Below, one piece after another: positions 18,226-28,643 of a stretch of DNA of 33,344 bases. The notes under the pieces were generated by a model. The model did not search any database, had not been told where the DNA came from, and saw only the letters and a program-made list of their open reading frames with translations. How positions within the stretch are numbered: the stretch's first letter is position 1; each line of letters starts with the position of its first letter. The translations under genes were made by a program, and so were the position numbers. Source of the DNA: Clostridiales bacterium (GTDB lineage Bacteria > Bacillota > Clostridia > Christensenellales > CAG-138); the NCBI GenBank assembly GCA_013824375.1, contig PNNR01000012.1:1-33344 (forward strand). The letters run 5' to 3'.

Positions 18226-19152
18226 TTGCGTCTAGCTGTGCTGTTTTTTACAATTTCGGTGTTCCTCACCCTGGTCGCACTGCTGCAGAATTTCGGCATG
18301 AAAAGCGACCAGATGCGGAAGCGCTTCTCGCAGGTGATCGAAACAGAGCGCACCTACAGCGATGAAGAACTCAAGAAATCTTTTTCAGAGCGTGTGATCA
18401 AACCTATGATCAAGCGCATTTCAGATGGCGTAAAACGATCCGCGGGAAACAGAAAGCCTGTCAGCCAGAGCAAAGCTACCTTAAAGCTGGAAAAACAACT
18501 CAAAGCATCCGGGCTCGCACTGTCGCTGCAGGAGTATAGCTTCATAAAAACTACGCTGATCCTTTTATTCTTTCTGTCCGGCATTGTGTTGTTTTTATTA
18601 CTGCCGGTTCACATGCTTTTGCGAGTGGTCATCATGATGGTGATGTGGAACATACCGATGTTTGGAACCGCCAGATTTCTTACGTCTCGCGTGAAGAAAC
18701 GAAAAGACGCGATTCTGCGCGAACTGCCGGAGACGATGGACGTTCTTGTTGTGAGCGTCGAGGCGGGTCTCGGGCTTGACGCAGCGATCGTAAGACAATA
18801 TGCTAAGAATAAAAATGTCGTTCTCACAGAGCTGAACAACGCCATCCGCGAGGTGCAGATGGGCGTTCCGCGCAGAACGGCGCTGAAAGAGATGGCGGAT
18901 CGCTGTGATGTCAAAGAGTTGACTGTGTTTATTACTGCGCTTTTGCAGGCGGATCAGCTTGGCGTTCCGATCAAGAGCGTACTGGATACACAGGCGGATC
19001 GTCTCCGCGTCGAGCGTAAGCAGAGAATTCAGGCGCAGGCAGCAAAAGCACCGATTAAAATTATGCTGCCGACGGTCGGCTTCATATTTCCGGTGATCTT
19101 CATCATTCTCTTAGGCCCTGCGGCCGTGAGTATGGTTTCAACGTTGCGGTAA
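18226..19152 (+). CDS. tadC: Tad inner-membrane platform protein TadC (T2SF domain); TTG start
   Basis: LPETMDVLVVSVEAGLGLDAAIVRQYAKNKNVVLTELNNAIREVQMGVPRRTALKEMADRCDVKELTVFITALLQADQLGVPI; GGAGGAGG RBS. Confidence 0.93.
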   Translation: MRLAVLFFTISVFLTLVALLQNFGMKSDQMRKRFSQVIETERTYSDEELKKSFSERVIKPMIKRISDGVKRSAGNRKPVSQSKATLKLEKQLKASGLALSLQEYSFIKTTLILLFFLSGIVLFLLLPVHMLLRVVIMMVMWNIPMFGTARFLTSRVKKRKDAILRELPETMDVLVVSVEAGLGLDAAIVRQYAKNKNVVLTELNNAIREVQMGVPRRTALKEMADRCDVKELTVFITALLQADQLGVPIKSVLDTQADRLRVERKQRIQAQAAKAPIKIMLPTVGFIFPVIFIILLGPAAVSMVSTLR

Positions 19153-19233
19153 CGAAGGATCATGGACTGGGAGAAGAACATTCCGAAAGAGATCGGTGAT
19201 GCGACCGCGCATAAACAGTAACGAGGATAATAC

Positions 19234-19575
19234 ATGAGGACAGTCGAAATCAGAAAAAACGGAGAAATAATCGCGGAGGTTTGGCATGCAAAGGGATATT
19301 TTGCCCGGCTGCGCGGACTGTTGGGGCGAACGCTGCAGGAAGGCGGAGGAATGCTGCTGACTCCTTGTAACGCGATACATACATTTGGGATGAGGTATGC
19401 GATTGACGCGCTCTATCTCGACAAAGAAGGTTGTGTGCTTCGGGTGGATGAAGCGATTCAACCCGGCAAGGTTATGCCGCTACAGCGCGGCGCAAGGCAT
19501 GTTCTCGAGTTGCAGAAAGGTTGCGCAAACCGGCGCAGTGTTTCGGTCGGAGACGTTTTGGAGGTAATCCGATGA
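19234..19575 (+). CDS. DUF192 family protein
   Basis: AKGYFARLRGLLGRTLQEGGGMLLTPCNAIHTFGMRYAIDALYLDKEGCVLRVDEAIQPGKVMPLQRGARHVLEL. Confidence 0.92.
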   Translation: MRTVEIRKNGEIIAEVWHAKGYFARLRGLLGRTLQEGGGMLLTPCNAIHTFGMRYAIDALYLDKEGCVLRVDEAIQPGKVMPLQRGARHVLELQKGCANRRSVSVGDVLEVIR

Positions 19576-20510
19576 ACGAGCGAATGGAACGAACCGAAAT
19601 CGGGATTGACTCCCTGCGCAGCCGTATGGATGCGGACGCGCGGTTTCGGCGCTCTATGTCCGGTTATGACCCGCGGGATGTGCGCGCATATGTGGAAAAC
19701 GTCAAACGCATCTTTGCGCAGCAGACGAAAGCCGCTAAGCAGGAACAGGAAGCTCTGCTCGCACAACTGGAATCGGCAAAGAGCGAGATCCAGGCGCGGA
19801 ACTGTGCCATCAAAAAACTGAAAGACCTACTTTATGAACGTGACTCGCAGCTAAACAATGCAAGCACGCGCATCAATACGCTGTTGCAGTCCGTCAAAGC
19901 GCACGGCGCGGAGAGGGAAGAGCTGGAGCGCCTTCGCGTTGAAGCTGCAGGCAGCGGGAATTCGGAACACGTCCGCGCATTGGAGAAAGAAACGCAGCAA
20001 CTGCGTTCAGCGTTGGCGCAGGCTTCCAACCTTGTCAATACCTGGAAAGCGGAGCGCGAACGCCTGGTTGAAGCGAATGAGCGTCTGCACGAGGAGGTCT
20101 ACTATCTGCGCTCGCTGACGATGAAGACCGCGCAAGAGCAGGATTCCGGCTACAGATTTGAGCAGAGCAGTACAGCCTTTGAGCAAACCGTTCGTCCGAT
20201 TCAGTCTGAGGTTATTACGGCAAAGAACCGGTTTGTACAGCAGCCAATACAGCCGCCTTTACACCAACCCGTTCAACAGCAACCCGTTCAGCAACCCACG
20301 CAACCCGCGCAAAACGCCGCAGCCCAGCAGCAAAAGGAGTTCGCACAGATTGCGGATAAGCTTGCGACCATGTTCGCCGAGGCATATCAGATGATCAGCC
20401 AATTCAAGAGTAATCTGAACGCACAGCCCGAACAGCCGCGCCACCAGCCGCAGATGCAGATTCTGCGCCCGGAAATGGTCAACGCGGACACATTCTATCC
20501 AAGAAGGTAA
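19572..20510 (+). CDS. DivIVA-like coiled-coil protein with Gln/Pro-rich C-terminal region
   Basis: ATGA start/stop overlap with the DUF192 gene; FRRSMSGYDPRDVRAYVENVKRIFAQQTKAAKQEQEALLAQLE DivIVA-type N-terminus, long coiled coil, QQPIQPPLHQPVQQQPVQQPTQPAQ. Confidence 0.75.
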   Translation: MNERMERTEIGIDSLRSRMDADARFRRSMSGYDPRDVRAYVENVKRIFAQQTKAAKQEQEALLAQLESAKSEIQARNCAIKKLKDLLYERDSQLNNASTRINTLLQSVKAHGAEREELERLRVEAAGSGNSEHVRALEKETQQLRSALAQASNLVNTWKAERERLVEANERLHEEVYYLRSLTMKTAQEQDSGYRFEQSSTAFEQTVRPIQSEVITAKNRFVQQPIQPPLHQPVQQQPVQQPTQPAQNAAAQQQKEFAQIADKLATMFAEAYQMISQFKSNLNAQPEQPRHQPQMQILRPEMVNADTFYPRR

Positions 20511-20561
20511 GGCGAGAACCCGAAACAGCACACCAAAAATATAATTTTAGCGGGTATAAAA

Positions 20562-20606
20562 AAAGCGCAAAAGCTCCGGCTGAGGGCAGCCGCGCATTTG
20601 CGCTTT
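20562..20606. terminator. Bidirectional intrinsic terminator between convergent genes
   Basis: AAAGCGCAAA...TTTGCGCTTT with inner CGGCT/AGCCG stem. Confidence 0.8.
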
Positions 20607-20663
20607 CTTTCTGGGGTGAAAGGCTAATCGCCGAGACGGATCGCAGCATGTTTCAATTGCTCA

Positions 20664-21098
20664 TCAGGATTTTGCGTTTTGATACAGCAGCAGCTTTCTC
20701 GCGATAAAATTCCAAAACAGTACGACCGCAGACGCAATCACTTTGGAGATCATGTAGTAAAGCAACACAATTTCAGTGAAGAAATAGAGCAAGATCTCGG
20801 TTAAACCCAACCCGACCAGCCCGATGAGCGCATAACCCGCAAACTCCAGTGCACGACCCACACGCGCAGTCTGCGCGCGAAACACGAGCGCGCGGGAGAG
20901 GAAAAAGTTGAACAGCAGCCCCGCGACAAACCCGAAGCAAGCGGCAAACAGATAATGCAGCCCCATTTGCACGCAGAGCCAGAGCACACCCGCATCGACA
21001 AGGAAAGAACACCCGCCGACGAATACGTAGCGGAAAAACTGGATGGTTGGCCGTGTAGTTGGCTCCACTAAGAGCTTTTTCAAGGGGTTTTGTTGCAT
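20664..21098 (-). CDS. GtrA-family membrane protein
   Basis: FFRYVFVGGCSFLVDAGVLWLCVQMGLHYLFAACFGFVAGLLFNFFLSRALVFR; start trimmed to 21098 (MQQNPLKKLL), with GGAGGAAGT upstream; supplied ORF extends spuriously. Confidence 0.92.
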   Translation of the reverse strand: MQQNPLKKLLVEPTTRPTIQFFRYVFVGGCSFLVDAGVLWLCVQMGLHYLFAACFGFVAGLLFNFFLSRALVFRAQTARVGRALEFAGYALIGLVGLGLTEILLYFFTEIVLLYYMISKVIASAVVLFWNFIARKLLLYQNAKS

Positions 21099-21117
21099 AC
21101 TTCCTCCAGTCTGACCG

Positions 21118-22671
21118 TTACGATTTCTTTTCGTGATAACTTTGCTCGGTGTTGACGTTCCAAATGTTATCGCGGCGATTGATTCCGGCGCGTATGTTCT
21201 CAACTGCCTCAAATGCGGTTGCCATGGAATGGTCCATGTTGTTATAGCGATGCTGTCCGTTGCGTCCGATGCAGTAGAGATTTTCAATCGTGTCGAGATA
21301 CGCCTTGACGGCATCAATCTCGCTGTAGGTATCGAAATAGGCGGGATACGCCTTTTCAACCCGTTCACGGCAGCTGTCCAGCACGGGCGTATCCGCATCG
21401 ATGACGCCGATGCGCACGAGCTCGCTGACAGCAAGCTTCACACACGCTTCTTCTGTAAGCGACCAGAACGCGTCGCCTTCCGCGCAGAAATATTCCAACC
21501 CGATCCAGACCGTGTTGACAGGGTTTTGTACCATATAAGGCGACCAGTTGTTGAAGATCTGGATGCGCCCGAGCATCACGCCCGCGTCCTGTACATAGAT
21601 CCAGCAATCGGGAACGATATCCCCAAGCGTCGGCATGCCGGTCGTGTTCTTGAGATTGAGCCGGTTAACCAGAAGACCCACCGTGACAAAATCGCGGTAA
21701 GGCAACCCGCTTGAAATGCGCTTGACATCTTCCTTTGCGTCCGGCAACCCCGCGACAAGAGAGCGCAGCGGCATGGAAGAAAGAACCAGATCGCAAGGGA
21801 TAGACTCAGTACCACAGCAGACCGCAGCGATATGATTTTCTTCTTGCGTCAATCCCGTGACTTTCTTACCCGTCACGACGACTCCGCCGCGCGCGCGCAC
21901 TTCGTCGCAAACCGTTTCCCAGAGTTGCCCCGGCCCGAATTTCGGATAGGAGAATGATTCGATCAGTGATGTCTCAACCGTGCGACGGTTCACCGGCAAA
22001 AGACGCTGGAGGATATTTCTGATCAGCGCGAGGATGGAGAGCCCCTTGACGCGCTGGGCGCCCCAGTCGGCGGAGATGCTCCGCGGATGGCGGCCCCAGA
22101 CCTTTTCGGTGTAGCTCTCAAAGAACATGCCGTAGAGCACCCGCCCGAAGCGGTTGATATAGAAGTTTTCCAGAGACGTTTCTGGCAGCTTTCGCACGCA
22201 GGCCTTCAGGTAGGAAAGCCCCGCCCGAACTGTCGTCCAAAGCCCCATATTACGGATGGTCGCCCATTTGAGGCTGATCGGATAGTCGTAAAAATTTCCG
22301 CCAAAATAGATGCGCGAGACGCGCTGGCGGTTGAGCATCACCCGGTCTTCTGTCTCTGGATCGGGTCCGCCGGGTGAAAGGCGAGGGGTTCTATTGAGCA
22401 GGCGCTCGTCCAGCGCAGGTTGCCCCTGCGTGGGCAGCATCCGCTCCCACCATGCGGTGACGCGCTCATCCTTGGAAAAAAAACGGTGTCCGCCGATGTC
22501 CATCCGATTTCCGGCATGGCGCACGGTCTTGGAGATGCCGCCTACGCGCGTATCTTCTTCTAAAATAGTGACGTCATAGCGCTCCGGCTGCTTAAGCAGC
22601 TCATATGCTGCGGTCAGCCCTGCGGGACCCGCGCCGATGATGACCACATGCGTCTTGTTTGTTTGTGACAT
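21118..22671 (-). CDS. NAD(P)/FAD-dependent oxidoreductase, UDP-galactopyranose mutase/amine-oxidase-like
   Basis: [64 protein letters not shown]-terminal [28 protein letters not shown]. Confidence 0.9.
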   Translation of the reverse strand: MSQTNKTHVVIIGAGPAGLTAAYELLKQPERYDVTILEEDTRVGGISKTVRHAGNRMDIGGHRFFSKDERVTAWWERMLPTQGQPALDERLLNRTPRLSPGGPDPETEDRVMLNRQRVSRIYFGGNFYDYPISLKWATIRNMGLWTTVRAGLSYLKACVRKLPETSLENFYINRFGRVLYGMFFESYTEKVWGRHPRSISADWGAQRVKGLSILALIRNILQRLLPVNRRTVETSLIESFSYPKFGPGQLWETVCDEVRARGGVVVTGKKVTGLTQEENHIAAVCCGTESIPCDLVLSSMPLRSLVAGLPDAKEDVKRISSGLPYRDFVTVGLLVNRLNLKNTTGMPTLGDIVPDCWIYVQDAGVMLGRIQIFNNWSPYMVQNPVNTVWIGLEYFCAEGDAFWSLTEEACVKLAVSELVRIGVIDADTPVLDSCRERVEKAYPAYFDTYSEIDAVKAYLDTIENLYCIGRNGQHRYNNMDHSMATAFEAVENIRAGINRRDNIWNVNTEQSYHEKKS

Positions 22672-22826
22672 GATTGCTCCTTATGCGCGACAGCGAAGAG
22701 ATCAATAGAATGACAGATCGTGTAACATTTCGATCCATCATACCATTTTTTAAGCGCGAAAAAAAGACACATGGACGATTTGAAATGAAAACTAGAACTG
22801 CTTGCAAGAGAAGAGGTCGAAAATAG

Positions 22827-24344
22827 ATGCGTTTCAAAAAACAACAAACGACAAATTCGGGAACACAACCGGATGCCATCGAACTGCCGACGAATCAGCA
22901 AAAACAGAACAAAGCGATTTTGATTGTGCTGATGTTTTTGCCGTGCCTGGTCGTCAATCTGCAACTCGACAACGACATCTGGTTTCTGCTCAACAGCGGA
23001 AGATACGTGCTTCAGCACGGCATCCCGACGATCGAGCCTTTTTCGATGCATCAGGGATTCAGCTTCCTCATGCAGCAGTGGCTTTCAGCAACCATATTCT
23101 GGAGTATTTATAGCAAACTCGGCGCGGTCGGCGTGATCGTGCTCTTGCTCGTGGTTTATGCCGCAATCGTGTTCGTCGTCTATCGACTGACAAGCCTGAT
23201 CTCGGAAAACAATCTTGCCGCGACGTTTCTTGCGACGCTCTTCACCGCATCTGCGCTCAAGCCTGTCATGTTCACTCGTCCGATGATCTTCACGATGCTG
23301 ATTTTATTGTGCGAACTGTATGTTGTGGAGCGGTTCATTCGCTCCGGCAAGGCCGCGTTTCTGATTCCGCTGCCGATTCTTTCCGTATTGCAGATTAATC
23401 TGCACGCAGCAATGTGGCCGATGCAGTTTGTAATACTCCTGCCGTATATGATCGATTCTTTCCGCTTCAAATTGTTCTTTCTGGAAGGTCAGGGGTTTGC
23501 AAAGCGTTATTTTTTCCCTGCAGTGGGGCTGATGTTCGCGGCGGGATTTCTCAACCCCTACGGGTTAGATGCTATGACGTATGTATTCCGCTCCTACGGG
23601 TTTGCGGAGATCGGTATGGTTTTGGAGATGATGGCGCCGGATATCAACAACGGTTCCGGCAAGTTCATCTTCGGTGTGTTTATTCTTCTTCTCGCAATCT
23701 ACATGCTCAAAAGGAAGCGCAGCACACGCCTGCGTTATGCGTTGCTGCCGCTTGGAACGGCAATCCTCGCGCTGTCTTCCGCGCGGAGCTTTGCGCTGTT
23801 CGCAGCATGCGGAATATTCCCGCTCGCGTATTTTTTACGGGATGTCGTGATTCCCGAAGGCAAAATCAAGTCCGAGAAGAACGTCTTTCGGCTGCGCGCG
23901 TTTCTGATCGCGCTTGTCGTGCTTGCCGCAGGCGGGCTGTTTGTCCAGCGTGTGTTCAAGGCGGTTCAGGCGGGAGAATCGCCCGCGGTTTCGCAGGCGA
24001 TGGATTACCTCGTCGAGCAGGAAGAAAAAGACGGCATGGTGCTCTACACGGGTTATAACGACGGCGGTTATGCGGAGTTCTTGGGATTCAAACCTTACAT
24101 CGACCCCAGAGCAGAAGTGTTTGTGAAGAAGAATAACCAGAAAGCCGACGTAATGAAGGAGTATCACGACCTGCAGCTTGGCGAGCTGTACTACAAAGAT
24201 GTATTGGAAAAGTACGGTTTCACACACCTGCTGATCTCCATAGGCGATATCCTGATCACCTATCTGCCGCATGACGACACGTATGAGAAGATCTACGAAG
24301 ACGACATCTATCAGATATACCGGTTGAAAGCCGGTGCGGATTGA
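22827..24344 (+). CDS. Polytopic membrane protein of unknown function (possibly glycan-related)
   Basis: 505-aa uninterrupted ORF with about ten hydrophobic segments and a C-terminal soluble domain; ends at a terminator. Confidence 0.8.
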   Translation: MRFKKQQTTNSGTQPDAIELPTNQQKQNKAILIVLMFLPCLVVNLQLDNDIWFLLNSGRYVLQHGIPTIEPFSMHQGFSFLMQQWLSATIFWSIYSKLGAVGVIVLLLVVYAAIVFVVYRLTSLISENNLAATFLATLFTASALKPVMFTRPMIFTMLILLCELYVVERFIRSGKAAFLIPLPILSVLQINLHAAMWPMQFVILLPYMIDSFRFKLFFLEGQGFAKRYFFPAVGLMFAAGFLNPYGLDAMTYVFRSYGFAEIGMVLEMMAPDINNGSGKFIFGVFILLLAIYMLKRKRSTRLRYALLPLGTAILALSSARSFALFAACGIFPLAYFLRDVVIPEGKIKSEKNVFRLRAFLIALVVLAAGGLFVQRVFKAVQAGESPAVSQAMDYLVEQEEKDGMVLYTGYNDGGYAEFLGFKPYIDPRAEVFVKKNNQKADVMKEYHDLQLGELYYKDVLEKYGFTHLLISIGDILITYLPHDDTYEKIYEDDIYQIYRLKAGAD

Positions 24345-24368
24345 TAGGCAGAAACGAACGCAACACAA

Positions 24369-24392
24369 AAGAGGATGCACGTGCATCCTCTT
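24369..24392. terminator. Bidirectional terminator: perfect 24-bp palindrome between convergent genes
   Basis: AAGAGGATGCAC|GTGCATCCTCTT flanked by A-rich and T-rich tracts. Confidence 0.8.
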
Positions 24393-24411
24393 ATTTTGAT
24401 TCTTGCGAAAC

Positions 24412-25557
24412 CTATTTGTTGAGATCCAGCACGCGCCGCAAAAACGGCACCTTCACCTGAATCGCCCGCTCCGGGCAAAGTTCCTGGCAGCAATAGCAAC
24501 GGATGCACCGATCATATTGATAGCCCGGCGGATTACTCTTGTTTCCGTCGTGCCAGTCGACCGCTTTCGGCGTTACGGGGCACATCTTTACACAGATTCC
24601 GCACTTGACGCAGCGTTGGGCTACGATATACGGCCTGGGCGTCAGCGCTTGCTTAATGAACTTTGGCTGCAAACGCTTGGACGATTCCGGTTCCGGATTG
24701 CGATTGACGTTGTAGTCGTTCGCGATAAACTGTTCAATCGGATCGCCCAACAGACGGATGTTTTCCGCGTGATACGTGCCCGCGCCCATCTCTTCGCCCG
24801 CGCGGTTGGTTAGTACCAGCGCGGGGTCAAGGTTCATGATCCGGCACATGGTCGCGTCTAGCGCGATTGGGTCGGTGGAGAACAGCAGCACTTTCATCTG
24901 CTTCGGGTCGCCGCCGCGCGGACCGTTGCCCTCCATCGCCAGGATGCCGTCCATGATGTACAGGCGCGGATGCACAAACGAGTTGAGATCGACCAGCATT
25001 TTCGCAAAATCGTAAGCGTCGGGGACCTTCACGTGAAATTCGCCCTTGAGCGCTCCGGGCACGCAGCCGAACTGGTTTTTGACCGCGCCCGTAACGCGTT
25101 GGAACGCGTGCGTCTTCATCTTTGGCAAGCTGATGACCCCGTCGCTTTCCAGCACAGCGTTGGCGAGCGTGAACCTCTTATTCTGCCTGCCGCCTGGAAA
25201 GGAGATGTCGGAACCCGCGCGAAAATCGCCGAGAGGGATGCCGAGTTCTTCGGCAACTTCCGCACAACCGGTCTTTTTCGCAACGGTGTCAGGGGATTGA
25301 AATCCCGGCGAGTCGCCATAATAAAGCTGCGCGCCCGCTTTTTGCAGCACGATGGAAACCGCGCGGAACACAGCGGGATGCGTGGTTACGCATTTTTCTG
25401 GCGGGTCACCCGTAAGCCAGTTGAGTTTCAAGAGGATTTTCTCGTTTGGCTGAGTGAAGTTGCTTGCGCCACCGAGCAGAGAGATACCCCGCTCGACTGC
25501 GGCGAGCACTTCGGTGTTTTCATAACTCCCGCAGGAAATGATCGCAACATCAGACAT
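24412..25557 (-). CDS. DUF362 domain protein with two C-terminal 4Fe-4S ferredoxin motifs
   Basis: LLKLNWLTGDPPEKCVTTHPAVFRAV...YYGDSPGF; CVKCGICVKMCPVTP and CIRCYCCQELCPERA. Confidence 0.92.
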   Translation of the reverse strand: MSDVAIISCGSYENTEVLAAVERGISLLGGASNFTQPNEKILLKLNWLTGDPPEKCVTTHPAVFRAVSIVLQKAGAQLYYGDSPGFQSPDTVAKKTGCAEVAEELGIPLGDFRAGSDISFPGGRQNKRFTLANAVLESDGVISLPKMKTHAFQRVTGAVKNQFGCVPGALKGEFHVKVPDAYDFAKMLVDLNSFVHPRLYIMDGILAMEGNGPRGGDPKQMKVLLFSTDPIALDATMCRIMNLDPALVLTNRAGEEMGAGTYHAENIRLLGDPIEQFIANDYNVNRNPEPESSKRLQPKFIKQALTPRPYIVAQRCVKCGICVKMCPVTPKAVDWHDGNKSNPPGYQYDRCIRCYCCQELCPERAIQVKVPFLRRVLDLNK

Positions 25558-25602
25558 AATGATTTCCCTTCTTGCGATTCTATGCTTCCGGCTTTTTCAA
25601 TC

Positions 25603-27204
25603 TTAATACACCTGCACAGCCGCACGTTCTACAGATAGGCTTTTTTTATACGCTGTGATAAACGCGTCAAAACCAGCCGCTTCCTCTTCGGTAGCCGAGA
25701 CGGTGACGCCCTTTGCTCCGCGGAATACGCGTGCGGTGAGGTAATCCGAGAGTGATTCGTAGTGAGATTGATTCTTAAGGTAAGCAGCCAGCACCGCCAT
25801 GCCCCACGGACCGCCTTCGCCTGCTGTCTCCATGACGGTAACAGGCGTACCAAGGGCGGCGGACATGATCTTTTGTCCGATACCCGCAGTCTTGAAGAAC
25901 CCGCCGTGACCGGTCATCGCGTCCAACCCGATCCTTTCGGCGGCGAGGATATCCATGCCAATGCGCAAGGATGCGCAGGCGGAGGTTAGGTGCGCGCGCA
26001 TGACGTTTGCAAGCGTAAACGCGGCATCCGGCTTGCGGAAGAGCAGAGGGCGGCCTTCGTCGAGATTGGTCACCGGTTCACCAGAGACATAGTTGAACGT
26101 CATGATGCCGCCACAATCCGGTACGCCTTCCAGTGCTTTTTGATAGAGCGTTTGATAGAGCGTATTTTCGTCAAACTCTGCACCGAGCGCCGTCGCAGCC
26201 TCGCCAAAGAGGCGAATCCACGCGTCGATATCGCTCGAGCAGTTGTTGCAGTGCACCATCGCGACCGGATCGCCCGCGGGCGTGGTCACCATGTCCACCT
26301 CGGTATAGTAGCGCGCGAGCGCTTTTTCCAGTACAAGCATCGCGAACACGCTCGTGCCGGCGCTGACATTGCCCGTGCGCTGGCGAACGGCGTTGGTTGC
26401 GACCATGCCGGTGCCCGCGTCACCTTCCGGTGCGCAGAAGGGGATGCCGCTTTCCAACGTGCCGCTGGGATCGATGAGTCTTGCGCCATCAAGGGATAGG
26501 CTTCCGGCAGGCGCGCCGGCAGGGAGCAGCCTTGGGAGTACGGAGGAAATGTTCCAATTGAAACCGTATTCCTCTACAAGCTGCTGGAACGAAACCATCA
26601 TCTTCTCATCGTATGCGAGCTTGAAGGAGTCGATCGGAAACATACCGGAGCCGTCGCCGATGCCGATGACCTTCTCGCCTGTAAGACGATAGTGGATGTA
26701 ACCAGAAAGCGTCGTTAAAAACGCGATAGCGCCCACATGCTCCTCGCGATTCAGCATCGCCTGATAGAGGTGCGCGATGCTCCAACGTTGCGGAACATTG
26801 AAATCAAATCGCGCGGTGAGCTGTTCCGCCGCGGCAGCGGTTGTGGTGTTGCGCCAGGTGCGGAAAGGTGCGAGGAGCCTGTCCTCTTTGTCAAATGCGA
26901 GATAGCCGTGCATCATCGCGGAGACGCCCATCGCGCCGACGCGCGTAAGCCTCACGCCATATGTCTTTTCCACGTTTTCGGCGAGCTTTGCGTATGCGTC
27001 CTGTAAGCCTGCAAACACATCCCCCATGGAGTACGTCCAGAAACCGCCTTCGAGGCGATTTTCCCAGTTGTGCCCGCCGGAGGCAAGCACGGCATGGTCG
27101 CCGTCGATCAGCACCGCCTTGATGCGCGTGGAGCCGAATTCGATGCCGAGATACGTACTGCCGTCCGTGATTTTGGAAACGACCGGATTTGCTTGCTGTG
27201 TCAT
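25603..27204 (-). CDS. FGGY-family carbohydrate kinase (substrate not assignable)
   Basis: YLGIEFGSTRIKAVLID, GVSAMMHGYLAFD, TGNVSAGTSVFAML, GHGGFFKTAGIGQKIMSAALGTPVTVMETAGEGGPWGMAVLAAY; start trimmed from 27777 to MTQQANPV at 27204. Confidence 0.9.
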   Translation of the reverse strand: MTQQANPVVSKITDGSTYLGIEFGSTRIKAVLIDGDHAVLASGGHNWENRLEGGFWTYSMGDVFAGLQDAYAKLAENVEKTYGVRLTRVGAMGVSAMMHGYLAFDKEDRLLAPFRTWRNTTTAAAAEQLTARFDFNVPQRWSIAHLYQAMLNREEHVGAIAFLTTLSGYIHYRLTGEKVIGIGDGSGMFPIDSFKLAYDEKMMVSFQQLVEEYGFNWNISSVLPRLLPAGAPAGSLSLDGARLIDPSGTLESGIPFCAPEGDAGTGMVATNAVRQRTGNVSAGTSVFAMLVLEKALARYYTEVDMVTTPAGDPVAMVHCNNCSSDIDAWIRLFGEAATALGAEFDENTLYQTLYQKALEGVPDCGGIMTFNYVSGEPVTNLDEGRPLLFRKPDAAFTLANVMRAHLTSACASLRIGMDILAAERIGLDAMTGHGGFFKTAGIGQKIMSAALGTPVTVMETAGEGGPWGMAVLAAYLKNQSHYESLSDYLTARVFRGAKGVTVSATEEEAAGFDAFITAYKKSLSVERAAVQVY

Positions 27205-27516
27205 AATATGCCTCGATTCTGAATATAATCCTGTGGTTCTTGATTCGTCATAAACAGTGCATTGATTTTTCGACAAAAGCATCATAGCCCGATCAAATAA
27301 ATGCGTCAATATCATTCTACCATGCGCACACGAACGAAGCAAAACAACAAAATATGGACTCGTAATGTGCAGCAAAGAAGGCATGACTGTTGCATAATTA
27401 TAATTATTTAGCGCATACGTATAATATTTAGCTTTGCAACCGCTTTTTATTATGTTATATTTCTCGCTAAAGAATTTTTTACGCCGGATTGCGCGGCGGA
27501 GGACAGGAGGAGACGG

Positions 27517-28614
27517 ATGGATCAGCCAAGATACCTGATTCTGGAGAACGGACAGGTGTTTCGCGGGCGACCGTTTGGGGCCACGGGCCAGGTGATCGCT
27601 GAAATTGTGTTTACGACGGCTATGACCGGATATCTCGAGACATTGACCGATCCTAGCTATTACGGTCAGATGGTGGTGCAGGCGTTCCCGCTGATCGGTA
27701 ATTATGGAGTGATCCCCGCTGACTTTGAGGCGGAGAACCCCGCGTTGCAAGCGTATATCGTGCGTTCCTGGTGTCAAGTGCCTTCAAACTTTCGTAGTGT
27801 TGAAGACCTTGACACTTTTTTATTGTCGAGGGGAATCGTAGGACTATGGGACATCGACACGCGCGCGCTGGTCAAGATCATCCGCGAGCACGGCGTGATG
27901 AACGCGCTGATCACGGACGACCCGAATCCGGATGCGGAGACGCTGAATCAGCTCCGCAGCTATCGCCTCACGGGCGCTGTGTCGGCGGTCAGCGGGAAAG
28001 ACGCGGCGAGCCTGCGCGCGGATGCCGCTAAGCGGCATGTCGTACTCTGGGACTTCGGCGCGAAGCGAAACATCGCGCGGGAGCTTGTCAAGCGCGGGTG
28101 CGACGTGACCATCCTGCCCGCGCACGCAACCGCAGAGGAGATACTCGCGCACAAGCCGGACGGCGTTATGCTCTCCAACGGCCCGGGCGATCCTGTGGAG
28201 AACACCGCGGTGATCCGCGAACTCGCCTTGCTCTGCGCGGCGAATGTACCGATCTTTGGCATCTGCCTGGGGCACCAGCTGCTCGCGCTCGCGCGCGGCG
28301 GCGAGACGATGAAGCTCAAATACGGTCACCGCGGCGCGAACCAGCCGGTACAGGAGATCGCGAGCAAAAAGGTATACATCACAAGCCAGAACCACGGCTA
28401 CGCGGTTAAGACGGGGAGTGCCCTGCCGGAGAACGCGCGCATGAGCTTTGTCAATCTCAACGACGGCACCTGCGAGGGCATGGAATACCTCGATATCCCC
28501 GCGTTCTCGGTGCAGTTTCATCCCGAAGCGTGCGCGGGCCCGCTGGACACGCGCTATCTCGATCGGTTCATCGCGCGCATGGACGGCGCGGGTGCTTCGC
28601 AACAGATCGGTTAA
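27517..28614 (+). CDS. carA: Carbamoyl-phosphate synthase small (glutaminase) subunit
   Basis: YLILENGQVFRGRPFGATGQVIAEIVFTTAMTGYLETLTDPSYYGQMV; class I GATase triad FGICLGHQLLALA and FHPEACAGP. Confidence 0.97.
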   Translation: MDQPRYLILENGQVFRGRPFGATGQVIAEIVFTTAMTGYLETLTDPSYYGQMVVQAFPLIGNYGVIPADFEAENPALQAYIVRSWCQVPSNFRSVEDLDTFLLSRGIVGLWDIDTRALVKIIREHGVMNALITDDPNPDAETLNQLRSYRLTGAVSAVSGKDAASLRADAAKRHVVLWDFGAKRNIARELVKRGCDVTILPAHATAEEILAHKPDGVMLSNGPGDPVENTAVIRELALLCAANVPIFGICLGHQLLALARGGETMKLKYGHRGANQPVQEIASKKVYITSQNHGYAVKTGSALPENARMSFVNLNDGTCEGMEYLDIPAFSVQFHPEACAGPLDTRYLDRFIARMDGAGASQQIG

Positions 28615-28643
28615 CAACGGGTTTTCGACAAAAGGAGTAAAGT

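Noticed and set aside
15916-19152. Missing outer-membrane secretin (RcpA/CpaC) as a sign of a degenerate Tad locus
   Set aside because: Absence is expected for Tad systems in single-membrane (Firmicutes-type) bacteria; all core inner components are present and intact.
24369-24392. Perfect 24-bp palindrome as an operator or mobile-element end
   Set aside because: Position between convergent genes with flanking A/T tracts fits a bidirectional terminator better.
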